Source: CAYQUV01 sp964421005
GTDB lineage: Bacteria > Patescibacteriota > Minisyncoccia > Minisyncoccales > CG1-02-41-26
DNA length: 30,512 nt
Direction: 5' to 3'
NCBI GenBank assembly: GCA_964421005.1
Contig: CAYQUV010000006.1
Span: 1 to 30,512 of the forward strand
Both the position numbers and the translations under genes were made by a program. How positions within the stretch are numbered: the stretch's first letter is position 1; every line of letters begins with the position of its first letter. The notes below the pieces were generated by a model. That model made no database searches. It saw nothing but the letters and a program-made list of their open reading frames with translations, and was not told the origin of the DNA. This document shows positions 8,538 through 17,332 of the stretch, piece by piece.

Positions 8538-8954
8538 TTACTTTTTCTTTTTTAACAATTTTCTCTTTTGTTCCCTCCGCTTTTTCCCAGCAAGAGGCAT
8601 TTTTTTCTCCTCTGCTTTTCTTTTTTCACCCGAAATTACCAAAGTAACATGGGATGATTTTTTCTGAATCTCAGCAGCTCTTCCTCTTGCTCTGGCTCTC
8701 CATCGTTTAAGTTTCGGTCCTTCGTCAACTTTAATTTCTGAAATATAAAGAGTATCCTCGTCCAGATGGAAATTATTTTTAGCATTCTCCCGAGCGCTGT
8801 TTAAAAGTTTCTTCAAAGGAAAAGCTGCTTTTTTCAAACTGAAATTTAAAAGAGCCTGAGCATCTTTCACACTTTTTCCTCGAATCAAATCGGCTACCAG
8901 TCTGACTTTCCGGGGGGCTATTCTTAAATAATTTAATTTAGCTTTAACTTCCAT
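8538..8954 (-). CDS. rplV: Ribosomal protein uL22 with basic C-terminal tail
   Basis: Exit-tunnel protein. APRKVRLVADLIRGKSV, the LNSARENAKNN helix and the LKRWRARARGRAAEIQKKSSHVTLVI hairpin are characteristic. The 138-residue length exceeds the ~110 aa norm because of a Lys/Arg-rich tail of about 28 residues (from GEKRKAEEKK), which would lie outside the tunnel on the ribosome surface. Confidence 0.96.
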   Translation of the reverse strand: MEVKAKLNYLRIAPRKVRLVADLIRGKSVKDAQALLNFSLKKAAFPLKKLLNSARENAKNNFHLDEDTLYISEIKVDEGPKLKRWRARARGRAAEIQKKSSHVTLVISGEKRKAEEKKMPLAGKKRREQKRKLLKKKK

Positions 8955-8980
8955 AATTTAATTCAAGTTAACTTAGTTTT

Positions 8981-9295
8981 TTACTTACGGGCTCTTTCAA
9001 TTTCTTTCTGTTTTTCTCTTGTTTCCAGTTCTTTTTGCATCTTTCCACCGTGTCTTATGAATTTTGTAGTCGGAGCAAATTCACCGAGTTTATGTCCAAC
9101 CATCTCCTCGGTTACCCGAACAACGATAAACTCTTTTCCGTTGTAAACACCAAAATCAAACCCAATCATTTCGGGTGTAATGGTTGCCCTTCGAGACCAA
9201 GTTTTAATCAAAACTCCGTCTCCTTTTTTCAATTTAGAAACCTTATTTAATAATTTTTTATCTATATAGGGACCCTTTTTAAGACTTCTTGTCAT
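8981..9295 (-). CDS. rpsS: Ribosomal protein uS19
   Basis: Head-domain protein contacting uS13 and the A-site finger. [16 protein letters not shown], the [14 protein letters not shown] motif and [17 protein letters not shown] are diagnostic. Length 104 aa, slightly extended by a charged C-terminal tail ([14 protein letters not shown]). Confidence 0.97.
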   Translation of the reverse strand: MTRSLKKGPYIDKKLLNKVSKLKKGDGVLIKTWSRRATITPEMIGFDFGVYNGKEFIVVRVTEEMVGHKLGEFAPTTKFIRHGGKMQKELETREKQKEIERARK

Positions 9296-9317
9296 AGGTT
9301 TGTTAGTTAGTATTTTT

Positions 9318-10103
9318 TTATTTCTTTTTCTTTTTTCTTCTTTGAATAATCATTTTATCGCTCCATTTCTTTTTTCTAGTTTTAACACCCAGAGCCGGCC
9401 TACCCCAGGGAGTTTTCGGATGCTTTAAACCAATCGGAGCCCTTCCCTCTCCTCCTCCATGGGGATGGCTAACCGGGCTCATAGCCGTTCCCCGAACAGT
9501 AGGCCTTCTACCTTTCAAACGTGCTCTTCCTGCTTTTCCTATTTTCTGAAATCTGTGCTGAGGACAAGAAAGTTCACCAACCGAAGCAAAACATTGATTC
9601 CGAACTTTTCTTATCTCTCCCGATGGCATCTTTAAATGAGTATATTTCCCTTCATGAGCCAGAACCTGACAGGAATTGCCGGCTGCTCTGGCAATTTTAC
9701 CTCCCTTCCCCGGTTCAAGTTCAATGTTATAAGCAAAAGCTCCAATCGGGAAATTGACTAACCTCATTCTATTGCCCGGAGAAAGCGGAGTTTTTTCATC
9801 ATAAACTATTTCATCTCCTTCATGCAATCCCTGAGGAGCTAAAATATAACTGAGGGTTCCATCTTCATAAGAAACAAGAGCAATATGGCACGTTCTGTTC
9901 GGATCATATTCTAAAGAAATAACTTTAGCCTTGATTGGAAACTCTCCTTTCCCCTGACAAAAATCTATAACTCGATAAAGACGTTTTACTCCGCCTCCTT
10001 TGTGACGCACTGTAATCCTTCCGGATTTTCCTCTCCCTCCGGTTTTCTTTAAAGGTTTTAACAAACTCTTCACTTTTTTCTTTTTGCTTAATACTTTTTT
10101 CAT
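9318..10103 (-). CDS. rplB: Ribosomal protein uL2
   Basis: Peptidyl-transferase-centre protein. The RNA-binding domain contains [16 protein letters not shown] (residues ~23–38) and [18 protein letters not shown] text; the C-terminal part has [35 protein letters not shown] (written here in two overlapping segments of the family signature), including the conserved His of HPHGGGEG. At 261 aa it lacks roughly a dozen N-terminal residues relative to E. coli L2. An 80-bp leader with repeats separates it from rplW. Confidence 0.97.
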   Translation of the reverse strand: MKKVLSKKKKVKSLLKPLKKTGGRGKSGRITVRHKGGGVKRLYRVIDFCQGKGEFPIKAKVISLEYDPNRTCHIALVSYEDGTLSYILAPQGLHEGDEIVYDEKTPLSPGNRMRLVNFPIGAFAYNIELEPGKGGKIARAAGNSCQVLAHEGKYTHLKMPSGEIRKVRNQCFASVGELSCPQHRFQKIGKAGRARLKGRRPTVRGTAMSPVSHPHGGGEGRAPIGLKHPKTPWGRPALGVKTRKKKWSDKMIIQRRKKKKK

Positions 10104-10147
10104 ATTTTCTAAATTTTGATAATTTCTACCGACCGGGGCTATTTTCC

Positions 10148-10169
10148 AGAACTATTCATAGAACTATTC
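10148..10169. repeat. Direct repeat in the rplW–rplB spacer
   Basis: AGAACTATTC occurs twice at a 12-bp spacing (10148–10157 and 10160–10169), flanked by GGGG/CCCC arms that could pair across the repeats. It sits in the leader of rplB on the minus strand. A regulatory role is possible but not shown. Confidence 0.4.
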
Positions 10170-10183
10170 CCCAAACAGATTAT

Positions 10184-10651
10184 CTATCTCGGAAGTATGT
10201 CTATTTTCTGACCTTCTTTAACAGTAACAATCGCTTTCTTATACCCTTTTCTCCAACCACGGATTCTGCCCAATCTTCTTCTTTTTCTCGGAACTTTGAC
10301 TATTCTCACTTTTAAAACGTCAACACCGTAAATCTCTTCAACTGCCTTTTTAATTTCAGTTTTGTTGGCTTTCGGATAAACCTTAAAAACATATTGATTA
10401 ACATTAGCCAATCGGGTTGTTTTTTCAGCAATATGAGGAGAGGCCAAAACTAAAGGAGCAATTCTGACTTTTCTCCTTTTGGGCTTCTCTCCGGAGGGAA
10501 TACCCGCTTTCGGCAAAACCCTTTGCTTATCCAATAGTTCTCCTTCAACTTTTTTCTCTTTTTTTCCCTTTCTGACTTTCTTCTCTTTTTCTGGTTTCTT
10601 TTTTTCTCCCTCCGTTTTTTTCTTTTTTTTAAAAATATCAAATATTGGCAT
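10184..10651 (-). CDS. rplW: Ribosomal protein uL23 with long charged N-terminal extension
   Basis: Exit-port protein that docks trigger factor and SRP. The family core begins at about residue 68 (VLASPHIAEKTTRLAN) and runs through QYVFKVYPKANKTEIKKAVEEIYGV to the C-terminus, about 88 residues as expected. Ahead of it lies an extension of ~65 residues that is almost all Lys and Glu (first ~40) and then KAGIPSGEKPKRRKVR. Low-complexity extension of this sort would project from the exit port. The ATG at 10651 is the natural start, 14 bases after rplD. Confidence 0.94.
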   Translation of the reverse strand: MPIFDIFKKKKKTEGEKKKPEKEKKVRKGKKEKKVEGELLDKQRVLPKAGIPSGEKPKRRKVRIAPLVLASPHIAEKTTRLANVNQYVFKVYPKANKTEIKKAVEEIYGVDVLKVRIVKVPRKRRRLGRIRGWRKGYKKAIVTVKEGQKIDILPR

Positions 10652-10665
10652 AATAAAATTGGAAA

Positions 10666-11310
10666 TTATTCTTGTGTCTTAGATTTTAAAAATGTTTCTT
10701 TTATCACCTTTAAACCTCTTTTAGGAAGCAATAAATATTTAAAGCTGAGCATATCCAAAGCGTTAAGCTCTCTCGCTTCAATTGTCATAACATTAGGAAT
10801 ATTCCTTGCAGCCCGAATAACTTTTTCATCATATTCGGGCAAAACGATTAAAGTACTTCCCTTTTCACAAGGAAACTTTTTCAGAACTTCAGAAATTTCT
10901 TTAGTTTTACCCGTTTTAATTTTTAACTCATCTAACAAAATCAAAAGTCCTGCTTTTACTTTCCCAGAAAGAACCATAAATAAAGTTTTTCTTTTCATTT
11001 TCTTTGGAATAATTTTTTTAAAAACTTTTTCTTTTCGGGGACCAAAAGTCACTCCACCACCTTTCCATAAAGGCGAACGGATACTTCCTGCTCTGGCTCT
11101 GCCCGTTCCTTTTTGCCGCCAGGGTTTTTTCCCTCCTCCTCGGACTTCGCCTCTTGTTTTGGTATGAGCAAGTTTTTGCCTCCGATTCGCCATTTGAGAA
11201 ACAACCACCTGATACACTAAATCAGGATTTATTTTTACTCCAAAAATCTCTTTAGGTAATCTTGCCTGCCCTGTCTTTTCTCCTTTTTGATTGTAAGTGT
11301 TAACAAACAT
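10666..11310 (-). CDS. rplD: Ribosomal protein uL4
   Basis: Exit-tunnel constriction protein and, in E. coli, the S10-operon autoregulator. The tunnel loop is clear: QKLAHTKTRGEVRGGGKKPWRQKGTGRARAGSIRSPLWKGGG spans roughly residues 44–86, with the invariant KPWRQKGTGRARAG. Length 214 aa is usual. Whether it regulates this cluster is unknown; a 10-bp stem-loop stands before rplC, the gene upstream. Confidence 0.96.
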   Translation of the reverse strand: MFVNTYNQKGEKTGQARLPKEIFGVKINPDLVYQVVVSQMANRRQKLAHTKTRGEVRGGGKKPWRQKGTGRARAGSIRSPLWKGGGVTFGPRKEKVFKKIIPKKMKRKTLFMVLSGKVKAGLLILLDELKIKTGKTKEISEVLKKFPCEKGSTLIVLPEYDEKVIRAARNIPNVMTIEARELNALDMLSFKYLLLPKRGLKVIKETFLKSKTQE

Positions 11311-11349
11311 AACTTACTAAAGTTAGGATTAATGATATCTCGGTGTTTT

Positions 11350-11940
11350 TTACCCTCTGATTTCCAGCAACGTTCCCCTTCTTCCCGGCACTGCTCCTCG
11401 AACAACCAGTAAATTATTTTCCGGGTCAATTTTGACTACCTCTAAATTTTTCAAAGTTGCTCGCTTTCCTCCCATTCTTCCAGGCATCTTTTTTCCCTTA
11501 AAAACTCTCTCCGGGCCAGAAGCTCCTACTGAACCCAACGTTCGATGCTCATGTTTTACTCCATGAGTCGCATTCCTTCCTGAAAACCCCCACCTTTTAA
11601 CCACTCCCTGAAATCCCTTTCCTTTTGTAATTCCGGAAACTTTAATCTTATCTCCTTCCTTAAAAACAGAAACGTCAATTTTATCGCCCACCTTGTATCC
11701 TTCTGTATTATCTTTAAATTCTCTTAAAAATCGATAAGGTTTTTCTTTCTGGTGTTTTTTAATTTTCGCCGGCTTCAGTTTTTCAAATCCAATTTGCACT
11801 GCCCTATAACCGTCTTTTTCTTTCTCCTTGAGCTGAGTAACAAAACAAGGGCCGGCTGCGATTAAAGTTATCGGTATAACTTTATTATCCTTGAAAATCT
11901 GGGACATTTCTATTTTTTTGCCAAGAATAAATTTTGCCAT
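11350..11940 (-). CDS. rplC: Ribosomal protein uL3
   Basis: Early-assembly protein whose loop reaches the peptidyl-transferase centre. MAKFILGKKIEMSQIF opens it, and GKGFQGVVKRWGFSGRNATHG plus GASGPERVFKGKKMPGRMGG are the signature segments. Length 196 aa is a compact bacterial form. It is preceded by a 113-bp leader with a perfect inverted repeat. Confidence 0.97.
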   Translation of the reverse strand: MAKFILGKKIEMSQIFKDNKVIPITLIAAGPCFVTQLKEKEKDGYRAVQIGFEKLKPAKIKKHQKEKPYRFLREFKDNTEGYKVGDKIDVSVFKEGDKIKVSGITKGKGFQGVVKRWGFSGRNATHGVKHEHRTLGSVGASGPERVFKGKKMPGRMGGKRATLKNLEVVKIDPENNLLVVRGAVPGRRGTLLEIRG

Positions 11941-11954
11941 AATTTTTTCTAATG

Positions 11955-11982
11955 AAATACCGGGATTCTTCGCCCGGTATTT
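11955..11982 (-). promoter_or_regulatory. 10-bp perfect stem-loop in the rpsJ–rplC spacer
   Basis: AAATACCGGG (11955–11964) and CCCGGTATTT (11973–11982) are exact inverted complements around an eight-base loop. On the minus strand only three T follow, so termination there would be weak; on the plus strand five T follow. It is 14 bases upstream of the rplC start, well placed for an attenuator or a protein-binding leader. Confidence 0.6.
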
Positions 11983-12053
11983 TTCTGTTCAAGAATATTA
12001 AAATTCGATATCCTAATTTAAAAGCAATTTCTCATATATTAATAAGAAAAAAA

Positions 12054-12407
12054 TTAGATCGCTTTAACTTCAATTTCAACTCCTGCTGGCAAGGTCAATT
12101 CTCTTAGAGAATCTATAAATCTCTGATTAGGATTCAAAACCTCGATCAATCTCTTATGGATTCTCATTTCAAACTGTTCTCTTGAATTCTTATGAATAAA
12201 AGTTGAACGGTTAACGGTATAACGGTGAATCTCTGTTGGTAAAGGAACCGGACCTACAATTTCAACACCGCCTCTGCGAGCTATTTCAACAATACTCTCG
12301 CAGCTTTTATCTATTACTTTACTGTCATAAGAGCGAAGTTTTATTCTCAATTTGGAAGTTACCTCTGCTTTCTTTTGTGTTGTTTCCACTTTCTCTTTTA
12401 CAACCAT
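12054..12407 (-). CDS. rpsJ: Ribosomal protein uS10
   Basis: Small-subunit head protein, also NusE of antitermination complexes. The core starts near residue 19 (KLRIKLRSYDSKVIDKSCESIV) and includes GPVPLPTEIHRYTVNRSTFIHKNSREQFEMRIHKRLIEV. An extra N-terminal ~17 residues (VKEKVETTQKKAEV) make it 117 aa rather than ~103. It follows tuf after a 63-bp spacer holding a 13-bp inverted repeat. Confidence 0.96.
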   Translation of the reverse strand: MVVKEKVETTQKKAEVTSKLRIKLRSYDSKVIDKSCESIVEIARRGGVEIVGPVPLPTEIHRYTVNRSTFIHKNSREQFEMRIHKRLIEVLNPNQRFIDSLRELTLPAGVEIEVKAI

Positions 12408-12417
12408 TTCCTAAAAT

Positions 12418-12469
12418 AAATTCCAAATTCTGATAAAAATTTACCTTAAATGGTTTGAATTTGGAATTT
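12418..12469 (-). promoter_or_regulatory. 13-bp perfect inverted repeat between tuf and rpsJ
   Basis: AAATTCCAAATTC (12418–12430) pairs exactly with GAATTTGGAATTT (12457–12469) over a 26-base loop. Read on the minus strand the second arm is followed by ATTTTAGG. It could be a weak terminator after tuf, a processing site, or a leader hairpin that places the rpsJ start just beyond the stem. The AGGA only two bases before the rpsJ ATG is too close to be a good ribosome binding site. Confidence 0.55.
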
Positions 12470-12470
12470 T

Positions 12471-13670
12471 TTATTTTAATATCTTTGTTACCACACCTGC
12501 TCCAACTGTTCTGCCTCCTTCACGGATGGCAAATCTTTGTTTCTCTTCTAAAGCTACCGGAGCTATTAACTTTATTTTAATGTTGACCGTATCACCCGGC
12601 ATAACCATCTCTACACCTTCAGGGAGAGTAACTTCCCCTGTTATATCGCAAGTTCTGATATAAAATTGAGGTTTATAACCAGTAAAGAAAGGAGTATGAC
12701 GTCCTCCCTCGTCTTTGGTTAAAACATAAACCTCACCTTCAAATTCTGTATGAGGTGTAATTGAACCGGGTTTACAAATAACCTGTCCTCTTTCAATATC
12801 TTCTTTTTTAAGACCTCTGAGCAAAATACCAATATTATCTCCTGCTCTTCCTTCATCCAGTATTTTATTGAACATCTCAACGCTTACAGCAACTGTTTTT
12901 TGGGTTTGTCTTAAACCGACTATTTCTACTTCGTCACCGGGTTTAATAATTCCTCTTTCTACTCTCCCAGTAGCCACCGTTCCTCTTCCAGCAATTGAAA
13001 ATACATCTTCAACAGGCATTAAAAATGGCTCTTCTGTTGCTCTGGTAGGCTCTTGAATATATTCGTCAACTTTATTTATTAACTCTTCGATATTTTTCAT
13101 AGCAGCATCGTCTATAGAGCCGGCTTCAAGAGCTTTCAGTGCAGAACCTCTAACGATAGGAATTTCATCACCGGGAAATTTATATTTTTTCAAAAGCTCC
13201 CTTAATTCTGATTCAACGAGGTCAATCATCTCGGGATCATCAACTTGATCAGTTTTGTTCAAAAAAACAACAAGAGAAGGCAATCCTACCTGACGAGCCA
13301 GAAGAATATGCTCTCTAGTTTGAGGCATTGGTCCGTCTGCGGCTGAAACAACTAAAATAGCACCATCCATTTGAGCCGCTCCGGTAATCATATTTTTAAT
13401 GTAGTCAGCATGACCAGGACAATCAATCAAAGCATAGTGACGTTTATCTGTTTCAAACTCAGTGTGACAAATGTTAATTGTCAAACCCCTTGTTTTTTCT
13501 TCAGGGGCAGAGTCAATTTCCTCAACCGTTTTTTCAGAAGCTTTGAAACCTTTTAATCTTGAGTATTTCAAAATCGCAGCGGTTAAGGTGGTTTTACCAT
13601 GGTCAACATGACCGATAGTACCGATGTTTAAGTGTGGTTTTGTTCTTTCGAATTTTTCTTTTTCAGCCAT
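12471..13670 (-). CDS. tuf: Elongation factor Tu
   Basis: GTPase that delivers aminoacyl-tRNA to the ribosome. G1 GHVDHGKT (residues 20–27), G3 DCPGHADY and G4 NKTD are present, followed by the two beta-barrel domains ending [18 protein letters not shown]. Length 399 aa is normal. It has its own promoter and a structured ~100-base leader but no visible Shine-Dalgarno sequence next to the ATG, which is odd for so highly expressed a gene. Confidence 0.98.
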   Translation of the reverse strand: MAEKEKFERTKPHLNIGTIGHVDHGKTTLTAAILKYSRLKGFKASEKTVEEIDSAPEEKTRGLTINICHTEFETDKRHYALIDCPGHADYIKNMITGAAQMDGAILVVSAADGPMPQTREHILLARQVGLPSLVVFLNKTDQVDDPEMIDLVESELRELLKKYKFPGDEIPIVRGSALKALEAGSIDDAAMKNIEELINKVDEYIQEPTRATEEPFLMPVEDVFSIAGRGTVATGRVERGIIKPGDEVEIVGLRQTQKTVAVSVEMFNKILDEGRAGDNIGILLRGLKKEDIERGQVICKPGSITPHTEFEGEVYVLTKDEGGRHTPFFTGYKPQFYIRTCDITGEVTLPEGVEMVMPGDTVNIKIKLIAPVALEEKQRFAIREGGRTVGAGVVTKILK

Positions 13671-13697
13671 AATAATGATACGAATCTACGAATAATA

Positions 13698-13750
13698 GCC
13701 TATGCTGAAAAATTTTCAAGCATTCAGGCCAAATCCGTAGTATCCGGATT
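13698..13750 (-). promoter_or_regulatory. Two stem-loops in the tuf leader
   Basis: The first hairpin (13698–13729) pairs GCCT/AGGC, then ATGC/GCAT, then TGAAA/TTTCA, with small bulges. The second (13732–13750) pairs AATCCG with CGGATT round a seven-base loop. Neither is followed by a T-tract. They lie between the tuf promoter and start codon, so they would be part of the 5' untranslated region and may stabilise or regulate tuf mRNA. Confidence 0.5.
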
Positions 13751-13774
13751 AAATTATTTTATTATCAAGTATAT

Positions 13775-13805
13775 ATTATAATATAAAATTAAAATTAAAT
13801 GTCAA
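13775..13805 (-). promoter_or_regulatory. tuf promoter
   Basis: On the minus strand TTGACA (13800–13805) is followed 19 bp later by TATAAT (13775–13780); the spacer is longer than the ideal 17. It lies just past the stop codon of the antitoxin-like gene, so tuf can be transcribed apart from the rpsL–rpsG–fusA segment. Confidence 0.7.
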
Positions 13806-13818
13806 CCTTTTAAAAGTT

Positions 13819-14079
13819 TTAAAATGGTAAATCTTCAATTGTTAACTCTTTTTTGAATTCTTTTTTCTTTTCTACCGGTAATTCCTCAAGTCGATAATGA
13901 GGCTCTTTTTCTTCAAACTCATTTTCAAACTCATTTTCGGATTCATTTTCTGAATAATTTCTAAATTTTTTCTGGTACTCATCAAAAGAAAGTAAAACAG
14001 CAACCGGTTTCCCATTCTCTACTACGATAACTCTTTCCCTGTCTGAATTTATAAGTTTTTTAAGAGTATCAAAATCCAT
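13819..14079 (-). CDS. Phd/YefM-like antitoxin-family protein, orphan
   Basis: An 86-aa protein whose first ~37 residues (MDFDTLKKLI…RVIVVENGKPVAVLLSFDEYQ) match the N-terminal DNA-binding fold of the Phd/YefM type II antitoxins, especially the GKPVAVLLSFDEYQ strand. No toxin gene adjoins it: fusA is 33 bp upstream and tuf downstream. The rest is very acidic, with ENESENEFENEFEEKE encoded by a short tandem 12-bp repeat (about 13910–13951). It may be a DNA-binding autoregulator or a domesticated antitoxin. No ribosome binding site is evident. Confidence 0.7.
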   Translation of the reverse strand: MDFDTLKKLINSDRERVIVVENGKPVAVLLSFDEYQKKFRNYSENESENEFENEFEEKEPHYRLEELPVEKKKEFKKELTIEDLPF

Positions 14080-14112
14080 ATGTTTATTTTTTTACTTCTT
14101 TTACTTATTTTT

Positions 14113-16230
14113 TTATCTTCTTTTGCCTTCTATTATTTCCTTGGCGATATTATCGGGCACTTTATCATAATGATTAAATTCCATTGTAAACACTCCCCGA
14201 CCCTGAGTCAAACTCCGAAGACTAGTAGCATACCCAAACATTTCTCCAAGAGGCACTTTTCCATCTATCACTTTAAGTTCACCCCTGTCTTTGGTTTCTT
14301 CAATTATCCCTCTTCTTCTGTTTAAATCACCGATAACGTCGCCGAAAAATTCTTCGGGTATCACCACCTCAATTTTCATTATTGGCTCAAGCAAGATCAA
14401 TCCTGCTTCTTTGGAGGCCTGTTGAACAGCCTGAATAGCGGCAATTTTAAAAGCAATATCCGAGGAATCAACTTCATGGAAAGAACCGTCATAAAGGGTA
14501 ACAGCCATATCAACCATCGGATAACCGGCTAAAACTCCTTTGTCCATCGCTTCTTTTACTCCCTTTTTGACCGCCGGAATAAACTCTTGAGGAATAGCAC
14601 CTCCTTTTATGGCGTCAATAAATTCAAATCCCTCTCCTCTCTTTTTCGGCTCTATTTTCAGCCAAACATGACCGTACTGTCCCCTGCCCCCGGATTGACG
14701 AATATATTTTCCTTCAGCATTCGCCGCTTTTGTAATCGTTTCTTTGTAAGCTACCTGAGGTTTTCCGGTGGCAGCAGCCACTTTAAATTCTCTCTTCATT
14801 CTATCAATCAAGACATCAAGATGAAGCTCCCCCATTCCAGAGATAATTGTTTCTCCCGTTTCTAAATCTTCTTTGACCCGGAAAGTAGGATCCTCCTCAA
14901 CCAGTTTTTTTATAGCCTGAGTCATTTTCTCTTGGTCAGCTTTTGTTTCCGGATTGATTCTAATAGAAATAACAGGCTCCGGGAATATAACTTTTTCAAG
15001 TAAAATAGGGCGATCAGGGTCGCAAAGAGTGTTACCGGTTTGAGTGTTTTTCAAACCAACAGTGGCTGCTATATCTCCGGCAAAAACTTCTTCCAGATCA
15101 CTTCTTGAATTGGCATGCATTCTCAAAATTCTGCCAATTCTTTCTTTTTCTCCGGTGCTAGAATTCAAAAGATAAGAACCTTTTTTCAAAGTTCCTGAAT
15201 AGACTCTAAAATAACTTAAACTTCCAACGTAAGGGTCATAAGCAATTTTGAAAACCAAGGCTGAAAACGGTTCCGAATCATCCGATTTTCTTAAAACCTC
15301 CTCTCCTGTCCGAGGATCGGTTCCCGAAACTGGCGGTAAATCTTGAGGATTTGGCAAATAATAACAAATAGCATCCAATAATGGTTGAATACCTTTATTT
15401 TTTAGAGCACTTCCACAAAAAACAGGAACAATTTTGTATTCAATCACCGCTTTTCTTAAAACCTCTCTGATTTTCTCCGGAGAAATTTCTTTATGATCCA
15501 AGAAATCTTCTAAAAGTTTCTCATCTTCAGCAGCAACTTTTTCCAACATTTCTTCTCTAGCTTTCTGAGCTTCTTCTTTTAGTTCCTCCGGAATATCTTT
15601 CTCAACCACGTTCTGACCAAAATCACCCTCAAAATATAAAGCTTTCTGGTTAATTAAATCAATTACCCCTTCAAAATTTGATTCACTTCCTATGGGAATC
15701 TGCAAGGGAACAGCCGTTTTTGTCAGTTTTTGCCTAATACTTTCAAGGCTGTTTTCAAAACTTGCTCCTACTCTGTCCATTTTGTTGATAAAACAAATAC
15801 GAGGGACTTTATACATATCTGCCTGATGCCAGACAGTTTCTGACTGAGCCTCCACTCCGGCAACGCCATCAAAAACAACTACTGCCCCATCTAAAACACG
15901 CAAAGAACGCTGGACTTCGGCGGTAAAATCAATATGGCCAGGGGTATCAATGATATTTATTCGATATTCGTTTCCTTTTTCTTTTGAAGAATCTTCTACC
16001 AGTCCTCCAGGAATCCAGTAACAACTAGTTGCTGCAGAAGTAATAGTAATTCCTCTTTCTCTTTCCTGAACCATCCAGTCCATAATTGCTTCTCCATTGT
16101 GAACCTCCCCAATCTTATGGCTGATTCCGGTGTAAAATAAAATTCGCTCGGTAACCGTTGTTTTACCGGCATCAATATGGGCAATTATTCCTATATCTCT
16201 GGTTTTTTTAAGAGGATAAGTTCTCGACAT
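14113..16230 (-). CDS. fusA: Elongation factor G
   Basis: Translocase GTPase. The P-loop AHIDAGKT is at residues 17–24, followed by the switch-[10 protein letters not shown] and the NKMDR motif; domains II–V follow, ending [22 protein letters not shown] start it at the ATG at 16230 (705 aa, MSRTYPLKK), as in other EF-G proteins. A TTG four codons upstream (16242) is an in-frame alternative. It sits 26 bp after rpsG in the str-operon order. Confidence 0.97.
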   Translation of the reverse strand: MSRTYPLKKTRDIGIIAHIDAGKTTVTERILFYTGISHKIGEVHNGEAIMDWMVQERERGITITSAATSCYWIPGGLVEDSSKEKGNEYRINIIDTPGHIDFTAEVQRSLRVLDGAVVVFDGVAGVEAQSETVWHQADMYKVPRICFINKMDRVGASFENSLESIRQKLTKTAVPLQIPIGSESNFEGVIDLINQKALYFEGDFGQNVVEKDIPEELKEEAQKAREEMLEKVAAEDEKLLEDFLDHKEISPEKIREVLRKAVIEYKIVPVFCGSALKNKGIQPLLDAICYYLPNPQDLPPVSGTDPRTGEEVLRKSDDSEPFSALVFKIAYDPYVGSLSYFRVYSGTLKKGSYLLNSSTGEKERIGRILRMHANSRSDLEEVFAGDIAATVGLKNTQTGNTLCDPDRPILLEKVIFPEPVISIRINPETKADQEKMTQAIKKLVEEDPTFRVKEDLETGETIISGMGELHLDVLIDRMKREFKVAAATGKPQVAYKETITKAANAEGKYIRQSGGRGQYGHVWLKIEPKKRGEGFEFIDAIKGGAIPQEFIPAVKKGVKEAMDKGVLAGYPMVDMAVTLYDGSFHEVDSSDIAFKIAAIQAVQQASKEAGLILLEPIMKIEVVIPEEFFGDVIGDLNRRRGIIEETKDRGELKVIDGKVPLGEMFGYATSLRSLTQGRGVFTMEFNHYDKVPDNIAKEIIEGKRR

Positions 16231-16256
16231 AATATTATCCAAACTTTTTCCTTGTA

Positions 16257-16721
16257 TTATCTGACAAGGTAAGCAAAAGCTCTGTTGGCTTCAGCCATTT
16301 TATGAGTGGTAATTTTCTTTTTCACCGCCTCGCCCTCGTTCTTTGAAGCCAGAATCAATTCTTCAGCCAATTTATCTTTCATTGCTTTACCTTTCTTTTT
16401 TTTGGCAGCTGCAATTATCCATCTCATAGCCAAACTCTGTTTTCTTTTTCCGGCAACGGGTCTGGGAACCTGATAAGTGGCTCCCCCCACCCTCTGAGGC
16501 CTGACTTCAACCGAGGGAGATGAATTCTCCAAAGCTTTTTCAAAAACTTCCAGAGGATCTTTCTTTGTTTGCTCTTTAATTATATCAAAAGCGCCATAAA
16601 CAATTTTTCTAGCCAAAAACTTCTTTCCTTTTCTCATTACATGGTTAATAAATTTGGAAACCAGAACATTATTATAGATTGGATCCGGAGTCACCTCCTG
16701 AGCTTTATATTTCTTAGCCAT
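16257..16721 (-). CDS. rpsG: Ribosomal protein uS7
   Basis: 16S-head assembly protein contacting E-site tRNA. The [24 protein letters not shown]-terminus, the [19 protein letters not shown] segment and [12 protein letters not shown] identify it. Length 154 aa is standard. Codons 8–11 contain an exact AGGAGGTGA on the coding strand (around 16691–16699), a full anti-Shine-Dalgarno match inside the gene. Confidence 0.97.
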   Translation of the reverse strand: MAKKYKAQEVTPDPIYNNVLVSKFINHVMRKGKKFLARKIVYGAFDIIKEQTKKDPLEVFEKALENSSPSVEVRPQRVGGATYQVPRPVAGKRKQSLAMRWIIAAAKKKKGKAMKDKLAEELILASKNEGEAVKKKITTHKMAEANRAFAYLVR

Positions 16722-16779
16722 AATAATTAAAAGAATGATTATAAACGATTATAAAAAATATAAAATATTATTCTGATTT

Positions 16780-17250
16780 TTACTCACTTGTGCTAGAACC
16801 TTCACTTCCACTTACCTTGTCACCACGAGGACCGGTTGATTTCTCTTTTTTGGTCCCGTACTTTGATCTTGATTGTTTTCTTCCTTCAACTCCGCCTGTG
16901 TCTAAAGTTCCTCTAACCACGTGATACCTAACGCCGGGCAAATCTCTTACCCTTCCTCCTCTGACTAAAACTATTGAGTGTTCCTGTAAATTATGACCCT
17001 CGCCGGGAATATAAGCTGTAACTTCCTTGCCGTTGCTCAATCTTACTCTGGCCACTTTTCTTAAAGCAGAGTTCGGTTTTTTAGGGGTTACGGTAAAAAC
17101 TTTAACACAAATCCCTCTTTTAAAGGGAGAATAATATTTAGAAGGCCTGTTCTTTAAGGTATTGAAACTAAAAGTTAAAGCCTTCATTTTCGCCTTTTTC
17201 TTTATCTTTTTTCTCGGTTTTTTAATAAGTTGACAGACCGTAGGACACAT
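16780..17250 (-). CDS. rpsL: Ribosomal protein uS12
   Basis: Decoding-centre protein. I start at the ATG at 17250 (156 aa, [13 protein letters not shown]), which fits the family's MPT.NQL start; the longer frame from 17271 adds seven residues. The core [20 protein letters not shown] and [29 protein letters not shown] are conserved. Instead of the usual ACPQRRG before the core there is a longer segment ([18 protein letters not shown]), which I recognise from memory as resembling CPR versions. The C-terminus has a Ser/Gly-rich tail. Confidence 0.95.
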   Translation of the reverse strand: MCPTVCQLIKKPRKKIKKKAKMKALTFSFNTLKNRPSKYYSPFKRGICVKVFTVTPKKPNSALRKVARVRLSNGKEVTAYIPGEGHNLQEHSIVLVRGGRVRDLPGVRYHVVRGTLDTGGVEGRKQSRSKYGTKKEKSTGPRGDKVSGSEGSSTSE

Positions 17251-17304
17251 ATCTTTGTAATTATTTTGCAATTAAAATTAAAAGTTTACAACTTTTATCA
17301 ATGA

Positions 17305-17332
17305 AGGTTAACACATTAAAAAAAAATGTCAA
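17305..17332 (-). promoter_or_regulatory. Proximal promoter of the str–S10–spc cluster
   Basis: Minus-strand TTGACA (17327–17332) and TAACCT (17305–17310) are separated by 16 bp. The -10 keeps the three most conserved positions. Transcription would start near 17298, about 48 bases before the rpsL ATG; that leader contains an AAAAGTT/AACTTTT hairpin. Confidence 0.6.

Noticed and set aside
10450..10641. An alternative minus-strand frame rich in Lys/Arg inside rplW
   Set aside because: It is the low-complexity A/G-rich extension of uL23 read in a shifted frame.
13819..14079. A complete toxin–antitoxin module next to tuf
   Set aside because: No toxin-like frame exists on either side; the neighbours are fusA and tuf with short gaps.
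124..17271. Plus-strand frames of 60–100 codons lying opposite the ribosomal-protein genes
   Set aside because: All lie antisense to conserved genes, lack ribosome binding sites and show no family motifs.
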